Assembly (NCBI RefSeq): GCF_023343835.1
Contig: NC_064438.1
Span: 11,761,077-11,825,076, forward strand
Reading direction: 5' to 3'
Source: Lagopus muta
Taxonomy: Eukaryota > Chordata > Aves > Galliformes > Phasianidae
Length of the DNA stretch: 64,000 bases
Shown here: positions 25,981-64,000 of the stretch, piece after piece
Numbering within the stretch: the first letter of the stretch is position 1
Layout: each line of letters begins with the position of its first letter
Made by a program: the position numbers and the translations under genes
Notes under the pieces: model-generated
The model's input: only the letters and a program-made list of their open reading frames with translations
Database searches by the model: none
Told to the model about the DNA's origin: nothing

Positions 25981-27900
25981 ACACGTTACCGAATGGTGAA
26001 CCGCTTCACAGCCTGGTTGATGATGGCATGACCTGTGCAGCCCAGTGCAACAAGGAGTGCTGTGTGAACGCAGCACGCTGTGTTTAGGAATCCCGAACTC
26101 CACAGGGCTAGAAGGGCGTTCCCTTGTTTCCACTTCTGTTCTTTATTGAGATTGTCATTTTCCACTTACCTCCTCTTGCCTTCACCTCTTGTTGGCTGAG
26201 ATAGGACAGTAAAGCAAGTGGCTTCTGGTGGAGAATTTCTAGAGCAGAATGAAAGAAGCCGTGTCTTTGTGGATCAAGTAACAGATACTTAAAGTGACAG
26301 ATCTTCAGTGTGAGCCAACATATTTGTGTTAAGTACTGCATGACAAATTGGGCTCATGGGAAAAACCCCATACTTGAAGGCTGTGTACAGAATCATGAGG
26401 GGTAGTCACGAAGGGTAAGTTTTTGAACCCTCAAAATAGGTTTTACATCTCAAAATTTTTTTTCTTATCATTTTTTCCTAATTGTAGTAACTATACCTAA
26501 TTGACTTTTCCTGATTTATATTGCCATGGTAGAGTGAGGGGATAAAGTTATAAAGATTTTTATTAATTTATAGATGACATCAGGGTGGAATAAGCCCTGT
26601 TTTCATCACCATGGGCAGCCCATCCCACCAGTATCTTTGGGATCGAGCCAAGCCTCAGCCCAGAGAAATGAACGAGTTTCTCCCATTTCAATACAGCACT
26701 TTGATTTATTGCCATGCTAACGTATCTGTGAGTCTTCCTTGGTAATAACTTCTGGACCATCTATATCAACGCTGCAGGCTTAATGACTCAATAACAGCAG
26801 CGAGCCTTCCATCTTCCGGGGCTTTAGAGATCCCACCAAAGAATAACCTCCTTGGAGATGGCTTCTGATCACTGTTGAGACTTCAGCCCTTTGGAGTTAG
26901 GGGCAGAAAACCCCTGGGATTGGATCCCATATAAAGGGACTAGGTAAAAATACACTAAGGAAACGTGCAGTGTATTCGAGCCAAGCGGTGGCTAAGAGGC
27001 ATCTTGTTCACACGTTTATCCAGCAGCGTTCTACCATTAAGAAGATATATAAACTTCGGGCATGAACTAATTCTACCATGCTATTTTCCTGCAGTGACGC
27101 CTTATGACATCTAAGCTCCATTTACAACAGAAACCAGTCATTTCCTCTTTGAGATCTTATGTCTTAATACTTCAAGTTCTAATATGGTCTTCCACTTTCC
27201 AAGTCCATGATATGTTGGCTCCTCTTCTCACTTCCTTTCCATGCAAGTCCATAGAATAGGAGCTATGCCAAACTGCAGTCTTTGATCCTAGGCACATTCT
27301 TAAAAGTGTATGAAACCTCACTGTCCTGTATTTTACCTCTTGCCATTTCATTCTGGGATCTTCCATAGATGACTGTAAAGTTTCTGAGGGTATCTCTGTT
27401 CAGCATGAGGTTCAAGACGCTCTGCAGAATGGTGTCTTCCTAAGCCTTTATGGGATGAGCTCCTGCCTTTTGCCAGTGCTGGGCAGGAAGGAGACAGCAC
27501 ACGTGGTGCAGCATGGGGCAGCCGTGGGGTAGCTGCAGTAGCAACCTGCTTGGCACTTGCTGTGCCCTTCTGCTACCCTGGAAGGAAAGCTACCTGTCTT
27601 CAATTTCTGCCCCCACTAGGCCTAATAGGTGCTTAGTGCCTCAGGGTGAACACACACCAATACTTCAGCAGCTGGTTTTTCTTTGAAGCTGCCCAGCAAA
27701 ATGATACCCTGGAAGAAGAGCTCTCTCTTAACCGCCCATTTTCTCCATCTACAGTCACGACATCAGAACTCATGCATTTTATCTGCATAACTGCATTCTG
27801 CCTCCCCACTTCTACCACGAGTGTAGTGTTAGCACAAGCCACATTCTCCCGTTCTCTGGGCCCAGTTTAAAGCCCTTAGATAGCACGCAAGTAATAGAAG

Positions 27901-27990
27901 CATAGAATTATCTGGGTTGGACCTTTCAGATCACTGAGGCCAATCATCAACCAGACCTCTCAAGTCTTACCACTAAACCACATCCCCTGT
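27901..27990 (-). mobile_element. CR1 LINE fragment, antisense
   Basis: CATAGAATTATCTGGGTTGG followed by a diverged GGACCTTT..GATCA..CCAATCATCAACC segment and CACTAAACCACATCCC matches the reverse complement of a CR1 3' end. It is short and diverged. Confidence 0.75.
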
Positions 27991-28166
27991 GAAACTGGTA
28001 ATAGTATTTCCTACAGCAGCAACAGTTCTTCCATTTCCCTACTCTTTGCTGTGGTTCTAGAAGAGAAGTAATGCATTATATATATCATGTATCTCTTGAT
28101 AGTGTGCATCTAGAAAATACTGTTAAAACAGCATCCATATTAATTCATTTGGCTAAAGAGGAACAA

Positions 28167-28168
<2 letters not shown>

Positions 28169-28206
<38 letters not shown>
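28169..28206. repeat. (CA)n microsatellite
   Basis: About 18 uninterrupted CA units, followed by an A/C-rich tract to about 28245. It is a likely length polymorphism between KCNJ11 and ABCC8. Confidence 0.95.
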
Positions 28207-28208
<2 letters not shown>

Positions 28209-29230
28209 TCAACCAATCAAACAAAAAACAAAAACAAAAAACTAAAATCAATCCACAATCCACTTCCCAAATGCTGAGCTCTTCAAAAAGGGGAAAAGGA
28301 CAAAAAAGGATGTGAAACAAAAGTTGCTGTGAAAAGAATACCAGTGAAGAATTCCTTTTAATCTCTCATTGCAACTCTGCCATTTTAACTGCTAGAACGA
28401 ATGTTACAGTCAGGTGACAGGGCAGGAGCAGCTGTCCAGTTAAGCCATGATAGTTTCAGTGATTACAAGTTTTCTTAAGTATACATAATTTATAGGTAAG
28501 GATCACAGGGAATCCAGACACAGTATCGGTGGGCAAAGTATGTGAAAGGAGCAGAGAATGAGTCAAGTCCCCAGGGCTCTGAGCTACACTGAAAGGTTTA
28601 ATGCTTTTTGTTTACCATCTCTGGAGGGATAATTTAGAGATTAACTGCTGTATCTGGAAACGGCGTGCATTAAATACTGATACTTCATCACAGCCTCCCT
28701 CCTCTTAGCTTCCTCGCTATCTGGGAGGGAGTCTGGCCCTTGGGAATCAGTATAATATAATTCAATAGGGGTAGGTGCAAGGCAGCCTAGGAAAACCTGA
28801 AGAAATCAAATTGTGATTAATTTTTTAAAGACATTAAGGGAGAGACCAAGAGACACAAGTAGTATCAACGAACCGCAATGAAATGTTTTATAGATTTTAT
28901 ATTTAGATATTAAAGCTTTACATAGTCGTATCATTAAAAGAGCAAATAAGCTTTCCAGAAATACCTTTGGTATGTTATTTTTTCCTTCTGCATTTAGTCA
29001 ATAATAAGCATTATCTATGGTGGGGCTACAATGCATATAAAATCACACAGTAACAAAATGACAAGAGAGATTTAAGAGTTACACAAAAGCTCCATGCTGG
29101 CCACGCTTCTGTTTGATGTTGTATCTTGTCATATTTCATCTGTGCAGGTTTGGTCAAAATTACTTCATGATTCTTTGGTAGCAAAATAAAAAAGAATAGT
29201 TGTATACAAAAAAGAAAGGTACATGGATAA

Positions 29231-29389
29231 TTTATTAATGCTTCAGGTGGAGACACTGCTCATTTTATTATAAAAGGAAAAGTTCGGATTTATTATGAAA
29301 TAGTATTTACATTTTTACATTTATAGGTATTTTACATTGTTAGAAAATGAATAATACAGCTGTACTTTAAAATGCTTAATTTTTTTAAA
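29231..29389 (-). terminator. ABCC8: ABCC8 3' UTR with clustered poly(A) signals
   Basis: After the TAA stop at 29392-29390 three AATAAA hexamers on the minus strand follow within 160 nt (TTTATT at 29289-29294, 29264-29269 and 29231-29236). The cluster suggests a short 3' UTR of about 110 to 180 nt and places the end of ABCC8 roughly 3.7 kb before the KCNJ11 CpG block. Confidence 0.6.
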
Positions 29390-63875
<34,486 letters not shown>

Positions 63876-64000
63876 CTGAAAAATGAGCAAAAGAAAATAC
63901 AGTGCTCCTCCCTCTAGATTAACAAAAACAGGCAGAAGAGTCCTCTCTCAAAAAAATGCCCTTTCTAGAGCACAAGCTGCAGAAAGCACTTGCTGCAGAA

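Larger units (their letters stand above)
25981..29230. other. Spacer between KCNJ11 and ABCC8
   Basis: Apart from a second CR1 scrap at 27901-27990 and a CA repeat at 28169-28206 I see nothing I can name. No exon of either neighbour was recognised. Elements regulating KCNJ11 could lie here because it separates the two head-to-tail genes. Confidence 0.6.

Noticed and set aside
26929-26938. TATAAA-like box on the + strand
   Set aside because: No + strand gene or exon follows it, and KCNJ11 lies on the other strand.

Overview
This is animal nuclear DNA, almost certainly from a bird and probably a galliform. The proteins are vertebrate, the genes are split by introns with GT-AG (once GC-AG) borders, and the interspersed repeats I recognise are CR1 retroposon fragments with the avian-type ATTCTRTG tail. 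There are no operons, CRISPR arrays, phages or bacterial insertion sequences. I did not find a new biological system. The window is a conserved synteny block, NUCB2 > < KCNJ11 < ABCC8, the same order and orientation as around human ABCC8/KCNJ11.

Region by region. Bases 1-6552 (+ strand) hold the last six coding exons of NUCB2 (nucleobindin-2): both EF-hands, the coiled coil and a long C-terminal tail; the N-terminal nesfatin-1 part lies upstream of the window. Bases 6553-23456 are the NUCB2 3' UTR and about 16 kb of intergenic DNA with a few simple repeats and no gene I can support. Bases 24002-25195 (- strand) are the intact single-exon KCNJ11 gene for the Kir6.2 potassium channel, with a CpG-rich 5' flank to about 25480. 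Bases 25481-29230 are the spacer between KCNJ11 and ABCC8, with two CR1 fragments and a CA repeat. Bases 29390-63875 (- strand) hold 26 exons of ABCC8 (SUR1), numbered here 14 to 39 by counting back from the stop exon. They cover nucleotide-binding domain 1, the acidic linker, the second transmembrane domain, nucleotide-binding domain 2 and the C-terminus. Exons 1-13 lie beyond the right edge.

How the genes work together. Kir6.2 forms the pore and SUR1 the regulatory subunit of the octameric ATP-sensitive K+ channel that couples metabolism to membrane excitability, as in insulin secretion. The two genes sit head to tail, with ABCC8 upstream, about 4.2 kb apart. NUCB2 is an unrelated neighbour that converges on KCNJ11.

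Exon borders were set by hand from reading frame, splice sites and remembered human SUR1, SUR2, Kir6.x and NUCB2 sequences. All internal phases join cleanly. The one uncertain border is the 3' end of ABCC8 exon 14. The main oddities are an 11-residue longer Kir6.2 turret, an Arg at the usual Gly of NUCB2 EF-hand 1, a Cys for a conserved Trp in SUR1 TMD2, a GC-AG intron, a weak exon 23 donor, and two frame-neutral 36-nt microexons in NBD1.
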